NCBI GenBank assembly: GCA_017620375.1
Contig: JAFZQN010000058.1
Coordinates: 1-64,000 of the forward strand
Reading direction: 5' to 3'
Source: Lachnospiraceae bacterium
GTDB lineage: Bacteria; Bacillota; Clostridia; Lachnospirales; Lachnospiraceae
Length of the DNA: 64,000 nt
The notes beneath the pieces were generated by a model. It did not search any database. It was not told the origin of the DNA and saw only the letters and a program-made list of their open reading frames with translations. Position numbers and translations under genes: made by a program. Below are positions 32,952 through 42,824 of this stretch, one piece after another (positions within the stretch are counted from its first letter, which is position 1; each line of letters starts with the position of its first letter).

Positions 32952-34739
32952 TTAACATGCCAAAACCTTTATAGTAAGATTATCACAGGCTGCTAAAGAC
33001 CCGCACCTGAATACACCGTCAGTCACAACAGATTCCTCTCCTGTCCAAAGATCTGTAACCTTATACTTCTCACCCTTTTTAAATGATGCAAACGGGATAT
33101 CCGAAGCACTTATACTAAAGTCACCGGTCTGTTTTCTTTCGCTCACATTGATAAATGATATAGCGGCTCCACCGTCTGATAAAGGCTTCACCAATATATC
33201 CACTCTGTCGTTATTAGTTATGTATTCCTTTGAAGGATCACATGATTCTACGTTCGTAGAAAGGCGTTTTGCCTGGATTCCCAGCGTATCCTGATTAAGT
33301 GCGATCAGTTTATCGTTAGCGATGATCTCATATATCCAGTCACCCTTCTTTACTCTTCTTAAGTCAAGTCCGAGCATAAGGGGTGAATTCATCATACACC
33401 ACATCGTCATATGAGTCTTGCACTGTACGTCGGTCAGACCATCCATACCGATCATAAGCATATCGGGGTCATTCCAACCCTTATCAAGGCCTGCAAACTC
33501 ATCCATGACTACTGCCTTGTTATACTGTGATGTAACAGAAGGCGTACCCGGATCGAACCATCTGCCTATGCCGGGATTACCGTCCCAACCTACTCGGAAT
33601 GTGATGTCATTAAGTATCCTCCATGAATCGCCAACCTTATATCCCCAGTTCTGAGGCTGGGTCTTTCCCCACTCACATATAGAAAGGACGATGTCATTAT
33701 CGGGAGCAGCTTCGTTAAAACCTTTAAGCAACTCTGCATATGAATTAAGTGTATTCTCCTGTCTTCTGTGGTTCATGAGACGGATTACATTCTTACCGCT
33801 CTTTACATTAATACTAATAGGCTTTGACCATCCGAAAGCTTCCTTTCCTTCCGTAGCCTCTAAAAAGTCATCATATATAAGTTTAGAACCGTCTTCATTA
33901 TCTACAGCCACCTGCAGCCATTCTCCGGCTCCGGGCTCACGGCCTGTGGCATATTCTACGTACAGTTCGTACTCGCCTGCACCGATAGCATCGCCATCTA
34001 TACTAAAGCATAGCTCTCCGCTCATGTCGCCTACAGGTGTAGTACCGGTATTTGTCCCGTCAAAAGTACCGATATTGGTGGCATATGCCGTATCATCTTC
34101 GCTGCTAAGCTTAGCTCCCTTACCGATAAATTCTCCGTCCTTTGCCGCAGACTTTAAGATCACATCCGACGAACTCTTTGATACCAGCTTTATCTCCTTT
34201 ATGTTGGGTGCGTATACAAAACGTGCATTTTCAGGATTGGAGAACGTAGCGTTGTCAAACATGTAATAGCAGTTATCAACCTTGATAAAGTCTACGCCCC
34301 AGTCAATATAGGATTTAGCATCCACTGCTTCATGCAGGTAAGTTCCTACTGCTGCTCCTGCACAGAGATTGGTACCTATATCATTGTACATACCGAATTT
34401 AAGTCCTTTTGCATGGATATAGTCAGCTAAAGCCCTAAATCCCGAAGGGAATTTCTTCGGCTCATTTACAAGCTTTCCATCCTCTCTCTCAGGCTTATAA
34501 CAGCCGTCATCAAGTACACAGTAGCTGTAACCCAGCTTATCGAGGCCCAGTTCCACCATTTTGTCAGCCATGGCTTTGGTCAGTTCTTCTGTGTTACCGC
34601 TTCCGAATGCATTCCAGCTGTTCCAACCCATGGCAGGAAGCCTGTCCTTCTTTTTATTATACAGTACTTTTCCGTTCTTAAAGGAATCAAAGCGGAATTC
34701 ATCACTTTTTAAAGGTGTGGGTATCATATTGTTGTCCAT
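32952..34739 (-). CDS. GH27 alpha-galactosidase with inserted carbohydrate-binding domain
   Basis: A 595-residue intracellular glycosidase (no signal peptide). The GH27 barrel begins at about 36 (MGWNSWNAFGS), with LDDGCY (77-81), nucleophile Asp155 in DFIKVDNCYY, and the acid/base region GWNDPDML (421-428), then a C-terminal beta domain. Residues about 175-330 do not belong to the barrel and look like a CBM35/CBM6-like beta-sandwich (GEYELYVEYATGR, GKNVIRLMNHR) inserted between two barrel strands. It would release terminal alpha-galactose (or beta-arabinopyranose) from plant oligosaccharides. Confidence 0.88.
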   Translation of the reverse strand: MDNNMIPTPLKSDEFRFDSFKNGKVLYNKKKDRLPAMGWNSWNAFGSGNTEELTKAMADKMVELGLDKLGYSYCVLDDGCYKPEREDGKLVNEPKKFPSGFRALADYIHAKGLKFGMYNDIGTNLCAGAAVGTYLHEAVDAKSYIDWGVDFIKVDNCYYMFDNATFSNPENARFVYAPNIKEIKLVSKSSSDVILKSAAKDGEFIGKGAKLSSEDDTAYATNIGTFDGTNTGTTPVGDMSGELCFSIDGDAIGAGEYELYVEYATGREPGAGEWLQVAVDNEDGSKLIYDDFLEATEGKEAFGWSKPISINVKSGKNVIRLMNHRRQENTLNSYAELLKGFNEAAPDNDIVLSICEWGKTQPQNWGYKVGDSWRILNDITFRVGWDGNPGIGRWFDPGTPSVTSQYNKAVVMDEFAGLDKGWNDPDMLMIGMDGLTDVQCKTHMTMWCMMNSPLMLGLDLRRVKKGDWIYEIIANDKLIALNQDTLGIQAKRLSTNVESCDPSKEYITNNDRVDILVKPLSDGGAAISFINVSERKQTGDFSISASDIPFASFKKGEKYKVTDLWTGEESVVTDGVFRCGSLAACDNLTIKVLAC

Positions 34740-34768
34740 GTAAATTCTCCCGGTATTATAGTATATGT

Positions 34769-35974
34769 TTATTCAATTACTGCACTTTTAAGACGCTGCA
34801 GTCCGTCCATAAGTGTCGCTCTCGTGCAGGCCAGGTTCATCCTTAAGAAGCTTTCTCCGTTACCTCCGTATATACCGCCCTCAGACAGGTACAGTCCGGT
34901 TTTGCGTCTAAGTATATCCTGCGCAGTAATAGGTCCTGCTTTTTCCGCTGTCTCCCTATCACCCGGCAGAGGCTTAAAGTTCTTCATATAATCCCAGCCG
35001 CTTATATCGATCCACATGAGATACGTGGCGTGGCTCCTTATCACATGAAGCATAGGAAGCTCTTTTTCTATATATTCGTATGCTATCCTCTTATTCTCCG
35101 CTATGTAGGCTCTCAGCTCATCCAGCCACTCTCCGCCTTCGGTAAAGGCTGCTATGGCTGCCACGCGTGCAAATACGTTAGGTTCGGCCACTTCGTCGGT
35201 ATTGATCCCGCGCCATACCTTAAACCTGAGGAAATCATCGGGTACACATATGGCTGCCGTCTGAAGACCGGCTATGTTAAAGGTCTTGGTGGGTGCCATG
35301 CAGGTAATGCTGACCTTGCGGCATTCGTCCGATACGGAAGCAAACGGTATATAATCATATCCCGGATCTGTAATATCGCAGTGTATCTCATCCGCTATGA
35401 CGGTTACATTATACTTTACCGCCAGTTCACCTATCTTTTTAAGCTCTTCCCTGCTCCAGATATTTCCGGAAGGATTCTGAGGATTGCACAGTATGAACAG
35501 TGTAGCCATGGGATCCGACATTTTTTCTTCCAGGTCATCCATGTCCATATAATACTTTCCGTCCTCGTACTTAAGTGTACTTTCAGACACACGGCATCCG
35601 TTATTGAGTATCGAGTTAAAGAAGATGTTATATACAGGTGTCTGTATTATCACCTTTTCATTCGGTGTGGTGAGCTTTCTTACTATAGAAGAAATGGCAG
35701 GTATAACCCCGGTACAGAACATAAGCCATTCGGGTTTCATTTTAAAGCCATGCCGTTTATCCCACCAGTTGATATAAGCATCGTACCATTTATCATCAAC
35801 ATCGGTATATCCGAATACACCGTGTTCCGCCCTCTTTTTTATAGCTTCCGCTACGCAAGGCGCCGTCTTAAAGTCCATATCCGCTACCCACATGGGAAGC
35901 ACATCCTCAGGTACATCCCACTTTAGCGATGCGGTACCTCTGCGATCCACCTGTTCGTCAAAATTGTATTTCAT
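34769..35974 (-). CDS. MalY/PatB-type PLP-dependent C-S lyase
   Basis: A 401-residue fold type I PLP enzyme of the MalY/PatB (cystathionine beta-lyase) family: N-terminal VDRRGTASLKWD and LPMWVADMDF, the FILCNPQNPSGNIWSREEL motif, IADEIHCDI for the cofactor ring, and Schiff-base Lys in MAPTKTFNIAGLQ, with R in FLRMNLACTR for the carboxylate. It cleaves cystathionine or cysteine S-conjugates in methionine and sulfur metabolism. Start at ATG 35974 with AGGAG upstream. Confidence 0.92.
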   Translation of the reverse strand: MKYNFDEQVDRRGTASLKWDVPEDVLPMWVADMDFKTAPCVAEAIKKRAEHGVFGYTDVDDKWYDAYINWWDKRHGFKMKPEWLMFCTGVIPAISSIVRKLTTPNEKVIIQTPVYNIFFNSILNNGCRVSESTLKYEDGKYYMDMDDLEEKMSDPMATLFILCNPQNPSGNIWSREELKKIGELAVKYNVTVIADEIHCDITDPGYDYIPFASVSDECRKVSITCMAPTKTFNIAGLQTAAICVPDDFLRFKVWRGINTDEVAEPNVFARVAAIAAFTEGGEWLDELRAYIAENKRIAYEYIEKELPMLHVIRSHATYLMWIDISGWDYMKNFKPLPGDRETAEKAGPITAQDILRRKTGLYLSEGGIYGGNGESFLRMNLACTRATLMDGLQRLKSAVIE

Positions 35975-36014
35975 GTAACTTCTCCTACTATTATAGTTTT
36001 CCTGTATCTACTTA

Positions 36015-37169
36015 TCAGTTAACATAAGAGTGCTCAACGGTGATCACACAGTTATACCTCTTATCTACATCCTTTAAAGCTTCACCGATCTCGGATGAGA
36101 ACTTTTTACACTCATCCTTCTTATATGAATAAGGAAGTACCAGATCGAATATCAGGTTGATCTGGTCCACTCCGGACACCATCCTGAAATCGTGTACCGT
36201 AGCCTTAGGCTCCTTTTCCTGAACTATACCGGTCACCACACCCTTTATGGTCTGCACCGCTTCATTGTCGGTATCAATCGGATCCATATGGATGACCAGG
36301 AATATATTCATCTCAGCCAGTATATCATGCTCGATCTTATCCACTATCTCATGTGCCGTTTCCATAGGAAGGGTGTTTTTGATCTCTGCATGTACCGAAG
36401 CCATACGTCTGGTAGGCCCGTAGCTGTGTACTATCAGGTCATGTGTACCTTCTATCCCGTCATACGACATAACCTTTTCGCATATCTGCCTGTAAAGCTC
36501 CTCAGGTACTGCCTCACCGAGCAGAGGCTCTATAGTATCCCTTGCCACACTTATACCGGCCCAGAATACCATGATAGCCACTATACATCCCACATATCCG
36601 TCCACATTGAGGTTAAATACATTATATATAATAAGAGAACAGATAGTAGCTGATGTAACAAATACATCTCCGAGTGCGTCCTTTGCCGTAGCCAGAAGTA
36701 CCTTTGAATCAATCTTCTTTCCTAAGTGTCTGTTAAAGAGTGACAGCCATATCTTCACAAGCACCGACACTATAAGTATGATCAGTGCCACAGTGGTGAT
36801 ATTAAGGTCCTCCGGATGAAGGATCTTGTCTACGGATGATTTAAAACAGGTAAAGCCAACTTCAAGTATCAGAAATGATACCACAAGTGCCACGATATAC
36901 TCATACCTTCCGTGACCGAAGGGATGCTCTTCGTCCGCAGGCTTTGCAGCAAGCTTGGCTCCCACAAGGCTTATCACCGATGACGCGGCATCCGACAAGT
37001 TGTTGAAACTGTCAGCGATAACCGCGGATGAATTTACCAGAAGACCTACTATTAGTTTTCCTATAAATAAGAAAACATTGCATATGATCCCCACTATACC
37101 GGCCAGCACCCCATATGCTGCCCTGTTTTCCTTATCCTTTATAAAATGTTTTTCCAAAAATGATGTCAT
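36015..37169 (-). CDS. Cation diffusion facilitator family transporter
   Basis: A 384-residue metal efflux protein: six membrane helices with the typical Zn-site motifs ADSFNNLSDAASS (helix II) and the HPFGHGRYEY loop, a second site in AKDALGDVFVTS, and a cytoplasmic C-terminal domain (MSYDGIEGTHDLIVHSYGP). The family exports Zn2+, Mn2+, Co2+ or Fe2+ against protons. The start at 37169 (MTSFLEKHF) matches the usual family N-terminus; an upstream ATG at 37241 adds 24 unlikely residues. Confidence 0.9.
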   Translation of the reverse strand: MTSFLEKHFIKDKENRAAYGVLAGIVGIICNVFLFIGKLIVGLLVNSSAVIADSFNNLSDAASSVISLVGAKLAAKPADEEHPFGHGRYEYIVALVVSFLILEVGFTCFKSSVDKILHPEDLNITTVALIILIVSVLVKIWLSLFNRHLGKKIDSKVLLATAKDALGDVFVTSATICSLIIYNVFNLNVDGYVGCIVAIMVFWAGISVARDTIEPLLGEAVPEELYRQICEKVMSYDGIEGTHDLIVHSYGPTRRMASVHAEIKNTLPMETAHEIVDKIEHDILAEMNIFLVIHMDPIDTDNEAVQTIKGVVTGIVQEKEPKATVHDFRMVSGVDQINLIFDLVLPYSYKKDECKKFSSEIGEALKDVDKRYNCVITVEHSYVN

Positions 37170-37261
37170 ATTGATGATAACGGTCCGGTTTCCGTTCCAG
37201 CCGGATTTACCCCTTAACATTTTAAGATGCCATACCGGCATTTAAAACAAATTACCTATAA

Positions 37262-37290
37262 ATTATATTCCAAATCCGTCTAAAAAACAA
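37262..37290 (-). promoter_or_regulatory. Likely promoter of the cation efflux gene
   Basis: TTGTTT (37290-37285), 17-base spacer, TATAAT (37267-37262). A short hairpin GCCCAT/ATGGGC followed by TTTTT (about 37318-37341, minus strand) sits just upstream and may end an upstream transcript. The rest of 37242-37383 is AT-rich without other features. Confidence 0.55.
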
Positions 37291-37383
37291 GAATAATTAT
37301 TGGTAGTATCTTGCCAAAAAGCCCATAAAATGGGCATTTAAGAGCATAATCCAAAAAAATTTAAAAAATTTTAAAAATAGTGC

Positions 37384-37426
37384 TTGACAAACAATATTAT
37401 ATGTCGTATAGTATTATACGTAGACA
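37384..37426 (+). promoter_or_regulatory. PadR operon promoter with dyad
   Basis: TTGACA (37384-37389), 17-base spacer, TATAGT (37407-37412). A dyad TGTC-GTATA / TATAC-GTA-GACA (37402-37426) overlaps the -10 box and is a plausible site for the encoded PadR repressor. Confidence 0.7.
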
Positions 37427-37510
37427 AGATATTGTACCGTTAATAATATGTTAGTTCATATAACATTTGATTAATAGCACAGAAAATACTATAAAGAAAG
37501 GAATGATAGA

Positions 37511-37837
37511 ATGACTTACCAATTAACAGCTCCGCTTTTGGACGCATGCGTGCTGGGCGTTGTCGAAAAAGAAGATGTATACGGTTACACATTGACACAG
37601 CGTGTCATGGATGTAGTAGATATCTCCGAATCCACACTCTACCCGGTCTTAAGAAGACTTCAAAAGTCCGGCTTACTGGAAACATACGACATCCCGTTCC
37701 AGGGGCGCAACCGGAGATACTACCGTATCACACCCCCGGGCAGGGAGCAGCTTCACTTCTTCAGAAGCGAATGGATCACTTACAAAGATAAGATAGATTC
37801 TCTACTCGGCAGTCCCAAATTGATCACCGCCGAATAA
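37511..37837 (+). CDS. PadR family transcriptional regulator
   Basis: A 108-residue PadR-type winged helix: LLDACVLGVVEKEDVYGYTLTQRVMDVVDISESTLYPVLRRLQKSGLLETY (given here in part) has the hallmark STLYPVLRRLQ recognition helix, and the wing RRYYRIT. First gene of a PadR-DUF1700-DUF4097 operon, a common envelope-stress-like unit in Bacillota. AAAGGAATG precedes the start. Confidence 0.93.
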   Translation: MTYQLTAPLLDACVLGVVEKEDVYGYTLTQRVMDVVDISESTLYPVLRRLQKSGLLETYDIPFQGRNRRYYRITPPGREQLHFFRSEWITYKDKIDSLLGSPKLITAE

Positions 37838-37905
37838 AGATCACACTTTCCCATAAATCTATAAATAAGATCAACAAAATTTAATTTACCCAGGAGGAAA
37901 AAATA

Positions 37906-38511
37906 ATGGATAAGCAAACCTTTTTACAGGAGCTTGACTACCGGCTGCGTCATATGCCGGAAGAAGACAAATTAGACGCAATTGAATACTACAGTGAATA
38001 CATCGATGACTTAAATCTCCCGCCCGAGTGCGACATATGTGTACACCTCGGAAGTCCCAAAGAAGTAGCCCGTCAGATCATCGCTGACACCACGGAAAGA
38101 AAGATCGATGAGCAGCAGGAAAAGAACACCACCAAGGGCTTCGGTTCCATCATCTGGCTGGTGATCTTGGGGATATTTGCATCTCCCATCGCACTTCCTC
38201 TTGCCATCGGAGCTATCGCGATCATCTTTGCAGGATTGATCACCATAGGTTCCGTAGTATTTGCATTGGGTGTATCCGGCATCTCCTGTGTTATCTCAGG
38301 TATAGCCATGTTCTTTACAGGATTCTTCACCGGTGAGCTTGGCCTGGCCCAGACATTCGTTAATTTCGGCGAGGGTCTGGTCGTGCTCGGATTAGGTATC
38401 CTGTTAACTATCTTAACTGTAATCTTAGCCCGTTGTTTCGTATCACTGATCTCCTCCATCATAAAGAAGAGATTATCCAAGAATAAAGCCAGAAAGGCTC
38501 AGGAGGCATAA
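37906..38511 (+). CDS. DUF1700 (HAAS) membrane protein
   Basis: A 201-residue protein with an N-terminal helical HAAS domain (FLQELDYRLRHMPEEDKLDAIEYY, LGSPKEVARQI) and four hydrophobic segments after residue 80. HAAS domains occur next to or fused to PadR-linked membrane proteins and may bind PadR. GGAGG lies upstream; the gene ends one base before the DUF4097 gene. Confidence 0.9.
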   Translation: MDKQTFLQELDYRLRHMPEEDKLDAIEYYSEYIDDLNLPPECDICVHLGSPKEVARQIIADTTERKIDEQQEKNTTKGFGSIIWLVILGIFASPIALPLAIGAIAIIFAGLITIGSVVFALGVSGISCVISGIAMFFTGFFTGELGLAQTFVNFGEGLVVLGLGILLTILTVILARCFVSLISSIIKKRLSKNKARKAQEA

Positions 38512-38512
38512 A

Positions 38513-39475
38513 ATGAAAAAAAGATTTTTAGTTATATTATCACTTTTATTTATATGCGGAGGTATAGCCCTTGCTGCTGTAGGCAAAGTAAAGGGCGGTT
38601 CATTCAGCTGGAGATTCGACCTCACAAAATTTAAAGTAATTGCAGGTAACAATGATTATATCTCCGAAACCGTAAAGGTCGGAGCATTCAACAAACTCGT
38701 GGTTGACACTTCAACTATCGATGTAAATATCTCCAGGGGAAGCGAATACTCGGTATCATATTACTTACCCGAAGATAAGAAGCCCGAGATTACCGAAAAT
38801 AACGGAGTACTCACAGTCAAAGGATATGAAAAAAACAGTTTTATGGTCTTTGACTTCAGTTTCTTAAGCAGCTGTGATGATGCTTATATAAACGTTACTA
38901 TCCCCGACGGCACCTATACCAAGGTAGTTGATATAAAGTCTTCAACTGCAGATATCAAGATCAGCTCACTTAATGTAGACGGATCCATATCCACAAGCAC
39001 AGGAGATATCCGTTTGGATGATAATGAAATGTGCAACTTTACACTCTCAGTTTCAACCGGCGATATCTTTATCAAAAACTGCAACTTTGAAAGTCTTGAA
39101 ACCAAGTCTTCCACAGGCGAAGTCAAGATTGATAACTGCGTGATCAACGGTAATTATATTGCAAAAACTTCTACCGGTGATGTAACCGTAAACGATTCAG
39201 AGCTTGGCAGATTCACACTTGACGGTTCCACATCCGATGTTACAGTATCATCTTCATCCATAGATAACATAAAGCTCGAGACCTCTACCGGAGAAGTCAA
39301 GCTTGGACTGATCGGAAACGAAGAAGATTATACCGTAGAAATTCATACCAGCACAGGAGATATTGATATAAACGGAGAAGAATACGAAAAGAAATACAAA
39401 AGAGTCTCTTCAGGTATCAACTCGATTAACATCAGTACCTCTACAGGTGATGTTGATATAGATTTTGGGAAGTAA
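38513..39475 (+). CDS. DUF4097 beta-strand repeat protein
   Basis: A 320-residue protein anchored by an N-terminal helix (about 5-24). The rest is a right-handed beta-helix-like stack of DUF4097 repeats in which STGDI/STGEV recurs at least seven times (STADIKIS, STGDIRLD, STGDIFIK, STGEVKID, STGDVTVN, STGEVKLG, STGDIDIN, STGDVDID). It probably sits outside the membrane. Last gene of the PadR operon, followed by a terminator. Confidence 0.93.
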   Translation: MKKRFLVILSLLFICGGIALAAVGKVKGGSFSWRFDLTKFKVIAGNNDYISETVKVGAFNKLVVDTSTIDVNISRGSEYSVSYYLPEDKKPEITENNGVLTVKGYEKNSFMVFDFSFLSSCDDAYINVTIPDGTYTKVVDIKSSTADIKISSLNVDGSISTSTGDIRLDDNEMCNFTLSVSTGDIFIKNCNFESLETKSSTGEVKIDNCVINGNYIAKTSTGDVTVNDSELGRFTLDGSTSDVTVSSSSIDNIKLETSTGEVKLGLIGNEEDYTVEIHTSTGDIDINGEEYEKKYKRVSSGINSINISTSTGDVDIDFGK

Positions 39476-39482
39476 CTAAAAG

Positions 39483-39513
39483 AAAAAGCCGGGATAAACT
39501 CCCGGCTTTTTCT
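39483..39513 (+). terminator. Terminator of the PadR operon
   Basis: AAAGCCGGGA (39485-39494) pairs with TCCCGGCTTT (39500-39509) around five bases; A-run before and T-run after, so it can also act for the convergent GH31 gene. Confidence 0.9.
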
Positions 39514-39557
39514 ATGTCTCTAAGTTCTTAAGATACGTACTGACATCTTTGATCACA

Positions 39558-41840
39558 TCATAAGACAGTCTCTATCGTATACTCTCCTTTTTCATATGCA
39601 TAGCCGTCTCCTGCATCCGTGTACATCTCATAAGGCACCGTTACGTTTCCGAAACGTCTGTACTCAACCTCTCCGGTCTGCTCCTCTGTAGAAAGAGCCG
39701 GCTCAGTCACAGGGATTATGCTCCCGTCCTTTACAAACAAAGGTATGGTATCAAGCGGTGCAGATACTTCTATCCATGTCCCGCCACTGTATTTTTCATT
39801 GGTATAAAAGTCAAACCAGTCACAGCCCTTGGGGAAATATACTTTTCGTGTTTTAGCCGCATCTATCGGTTCTCCGTTCTCGCCATAATACATAGCATCA
39901 AGCACGGGACATACCATGATCGACCCACCGAACATAAACTGGTCCTTTATATTCCATGTTTCTTTATCATCCGTAAAATCAAATGCCAGCCATCTTATAA
40001 CAGATGCATCATTCAGCCATACCTTACCTGTCTCGGAATAAATATATGGCATAAGACTGTACCTTAATCTGTTTGCTTTTATCAAAGCATCATAAAACTC
40101 ACCCTTGAAGTTCCAAAGCTCTCTTCTGCAATCGGTACCGTGAGCACGGAATACCGGAAGGAACGCCGCATATTGGTACCATCTGGTATAAAGCTCACAG
40201 TAACCTTTGTTATCTACCGTATCATCATACTTACCGTCCCAATACCAGAAAAGTCCCCTTTTTACAAAAAATGCTCCGATATCCATAGTCCAGAAAGGAA
40301 GCCCGGATGCCGAAAAATGAAGACCTATAGCCACCTGGTCCTTTAACGTATCCCAGCTTGCATCGGTATCGCCCGACCACATGATCGTACCGTACCGCTG
40401 CTGCCCGGTATATGCGCTTCTGGTCAGATTGCAGACACGTTTTTCCTTACGATCCTCTTCTTCCATTGCCTTTCTCTGGTTTTCATATATACCCATGGCA
40501 TGGAAAAGAGGGAATGCATTACAATACTCATATGGCATACGAAGTCCTGCTTCGCTGCAATACTCGTTATACAGTGTGCTTTCCTCCACTCTCATCATAT
40601 GGTTCCACTCAGGAGTAAAAGGCTCACTGCTGTCACACCACCATGCATCCGTACCGTAACTGAAATGAGTACGTTTCAGCTGGTCAAAATACAGCTCTCT
40701 CGCCTCTTTCTTAAACGGATCATAGCATGTGCTTGCCGGAAGGAAAAGGTTCTTTTCCGCAAACTCCTTATGATCGGACGTATTACCTGCCATAGTGGGC
40801 CATATCGATATCATAAAATGTACATGATCCTCATGCATCCTATCTATCATACCCTTGGGGTCCGGGAAACGAGAGTTGTCATATGATTTCTGACCCCATT
40901 CGTTATCGGGCCAACTTATCCAGTCAAGCACCAAACAGTCCATACCGATACCAAGTTCTCTCGATTTCTTTACTGTAGCAAGTATTTCTTCCTGTGTTTC
41001 GTATCTTTCCTGCGACTGAACATAACCAAGCGACCACTTTGGCAGTAACGCGGCTTTTCCGGTAAGGAACCTGTATCCCTTTATAACCTCGTTCATGCTT
41101 CCGGCAATAAAATAATAATCAAGCTCCTGATCAGCTTCAGTATAGATATATGTACCGTTCGGATCATCATTGAAAATAAGAGGACTGTAAGTATCTACCA
41201 GTATGCCGTATCCGGCAGTAGATACAAACATCGGTACAGCTATCTTTCTGTTACCCTGGTGAACATACAGCCTTTTTCCTCTTAAAGATGCAAAGCCTTT
41301 TTCCTGCTGCCCGAGCCCGTAAAGTGCTTCATCTCCCAGTTCAAAGTTAAAACGGATATGATAGCTTTTCCCTGTAGAAACCTTTAACGGTTCCTCTATC
41401 ACCTGTTTCTTTCCGTCGGCAGTATCAATAGTTCTGGTCTTCTGCTCCACTCCAGCTAAGCGGAAGGTCTCAAACTCCTCGAAATCCTTAGGTGAAGTCT
41501 GATCCTCTTTAAAAAGACATGTCGGCAAGTTACTCTCACCGTACTTAAAAAAGCTGACCGAACCTGATGCTTTATTTACGCTGACCATAACATCTTTTAG
41601 ATATAATTCGACAGCATCATCTTTCTCGGTATAGTTCCAGTCGCCGAAGCTATCTTTGTTTATCACTCCGGGCTTATCCTTATCCGAAAAATCTTCTTTA
41701 ACCGTATAGATAACCCTTACTACACTTTCACTTTTCGGCATCAAAGCCAGTTTTCCGTGATCGGACAAAAGGAACAACTTGTCTTCTTTCCTCTCTACGC
41801 TCTTTATAACTCTGCTCTTTGGTCTGATAGCTGTAAGCAT
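39558..41840 (-). CDS. GH31 family alpha-glycosidase (alpha-xylosidase-like)
   Basis: A 760-residue intracellular GH31 enzyme. The N-terminal beta-sandwich (about 1-240, LYGLGQQEKGFASLRGKRLYV in part) precedes the barrel with GMDCLVLDWISWP, the nucleophile region DAWWCDSSEPF, the acid/base region IMWSGDTDASWDTLKDQ and FRAHGTDCRRE, then two C-terminal beta domains. GH31 members cleave alpha-glucosides or alpha-xylosides (xyloglucan side chains). GGAGGG lies four bases before the ATG at 41840. It neighbours a GH10 xylanase and a GH27 enzyme, fitting plant hemicellulose use. Confidence 0.9.
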   Translation of the reverse strand: MLTAIRPKSRVIKSVERKEDKLFLLSDHGKLALMPKSESVVRVIYTVKEDFSDKDKPGVINKDSFGDWNYTEKDDAVELYLKDVMVSVNKASGSVSFFKYGESNLPTCLFKEDQTSPKDFEEFETFRLAGVEQKTRTIDTADGKKQVIEEPLKVSTGKSYHIRFNFELGDEALYGLGQQEKGFASLRGKRLYVHQGNRKIAVPMFVSTAGYGILVDTYSPLIFNDDPNGTYIYTEADQELDYYFIAGSMNEVIKGYRFLTGKAALLPKWSLGYVQSQERYETQEEILATVKKSRELGIGMDCLVLDWISWPDNEWGQKSYDNSRFPDPKGMIDRMHEDHVHFMISIWPTMAGNTSDHKEFAEKNLFLPASTCYDPFKKEARELYFDQLKRTHFSYGTDAWWCDSSEPFTPEWNHMMRVEESTLYNEYCSEAGLRMPYEYCNAFPLFHAMGIYENQRKAMEEEDRKEKRVCNLTRSAYTGQQRYGTIMWSGDTDASWDTLKDQVAIGLHFSASGLPFWTMDIGAFFVKRGLFWYWDGKYDDTVDNKGYCELYTRWYQYAAFLPVFRAHGTDCRRELWNFKGEFYDALIKANRLRYSLMPYIYSETGKVWLNDASVIRWLAFDFTDDKETWNIKDQFMFGGSIMVCPVLDAMYYGENGEPIDAAKTRKVYFPKGCDWFDFYTNEKYSGGTWIEVSAPLDTIPLFVKDGSIIPVTEPALSTEEQTGEVEYRRFGNVTVPYEMYTDAGDGYAYEKGEYTIETVL

Positions 41841-41927
41841 AATACCCTCCATGTTTAAAATATAAAATGTTTTATCAGATTATAATGCTTTCCCACCACA
41901 TTTTACAATGGATTAAGTTGCCAGATA

Positions 41928-41964
41928 TAAAAAGGCCGTCGGTCCTTGAACCGACAGCCTTTTG
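41928..41964. terminator. Bidirectional terminator
   Basis: AAAGGCCGTCGGT (41931-41943) and ACCGACAGCCTTT (41950-41962) pair with one mismatch; A/T runs on both sides. It ends the minus-strand lipoprotein gene at 42017. Confidence 0.88.
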
Positions 41965-42016
41965 GCTATTTTTACAGTTGGAGTCAAACCCAATTTTTAC
42001 AAGATATTACAAGATA

Positions 42017-42583
42017 TCACTTAATGATAAGTGAACCAAGTACAAGCTTAGCCTCTTCACTGTCATACTTGAATCCGCATGATGATACACGTACAGGCTT
42101 CTCATTTACGGTAGCGATAAGTTCAAATCCGTATCCGCCCCAACCATCGCTGTACTGGAATCCTGTCCAGTCAATGTCACCGTATTTTACGGAAATATCT
42201 TCCTGCTCATTGGTATAGGTATTCTTATTGTAATTGTATTGATTATTTGCCACCTGCTCTTCTTCCATCTTGAGGTCAAAATACTTGAAATCAGACTTCT
42301 TTACTGAGCAATATCTGGTATCGTTTTCATCAAGGAAATCACCTTTTCTGAATTCCCACTCAGTGGGTACACCTACGGTATAATCACCCCAGGTCTCGGT
42401 GGTAGCGATCTCTAGCTTGACTTCTTCGGGTGTAGGCTCTTCGGTGATATCTGTGGTAGTATTTTCTGTATTCTTTTCGCTATCCTTCTTGTCACTTTTT
42501 TCCTCTTCCTTATCGGAACCGCAAGCCATAAGACATACACTTAAAACAAGTATCAAAAATCCGGCTATTATTTTCTTTAACAT
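42017..42583 (-). CDS. Lipoprotein of unknown function
   Basis: A 188-residue lipoprotein: lipobox LMACG (Cys at about 21), then an acidic Lys/Asp/Glu/Thr linker (about 24-60), then a C-terminal domain of about 125 residues (ETWGDYTVGVPTEWEFRKGDF, GDIDWTGFQYSDGWGGYGFELIA) that I do not recognise but that resembles clostridial surface domains with a WEF/WGGYGF aromatic core. Surface-exposed by signal. Confidence 0.85.
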   Translation of the reverse strand: MLKKIIAGFLILVLSVCLMACGSDKEEEKSDKKDSEKNTENTTTDITEEPTPEEVKLEIATTETWGDYTVGVPTEWEFRKGDFLDENDTRYCSVKKSDFKYFDLKMEEEQVANNQYNYNKNTYTNEQEDISVKYGDIDWTGFQYSDGWGGYGFELIATVNEKPVRVSSCGFKYDSEEAKLVLGSLIIK

Positions 42584-42824
42584 GTTCCTTCCTCCTTAAT
42601 TGCCGTTTTCCAGTTTTTTACAACAGACACTGTTTTATCACTTTGAGATTGAAAAGTCAAGTCAATATTAAAAAAGAGCAAGTTGTTCATATTACGTTCA
42701 TTATCATCGCAATAATAGACACTTTTTTGGTGTAAATAATCATAGAAATAAACATGTGATTATAGTAAAATTCTATCTCGTAGTGCATTTACAAAATGCA
42801 ATAACTTAGAGAGGATATTGGGAA

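Noticed and set aside
35030..35926. A 298-codon plus-strand frame opposite the MalY-type lyase
   Set aside because: Antisense of a well-supported enzyme gene; no ribosome site and no recognisable family.
42584..42824. Region upstream of the GH10 gene checked for a regulator or small gene
   Set aside because: Only AT-rich DNA with a weak hairpin (AGACACTT/GGTGT region) and the GH10 ribosome site; nothing supportable.
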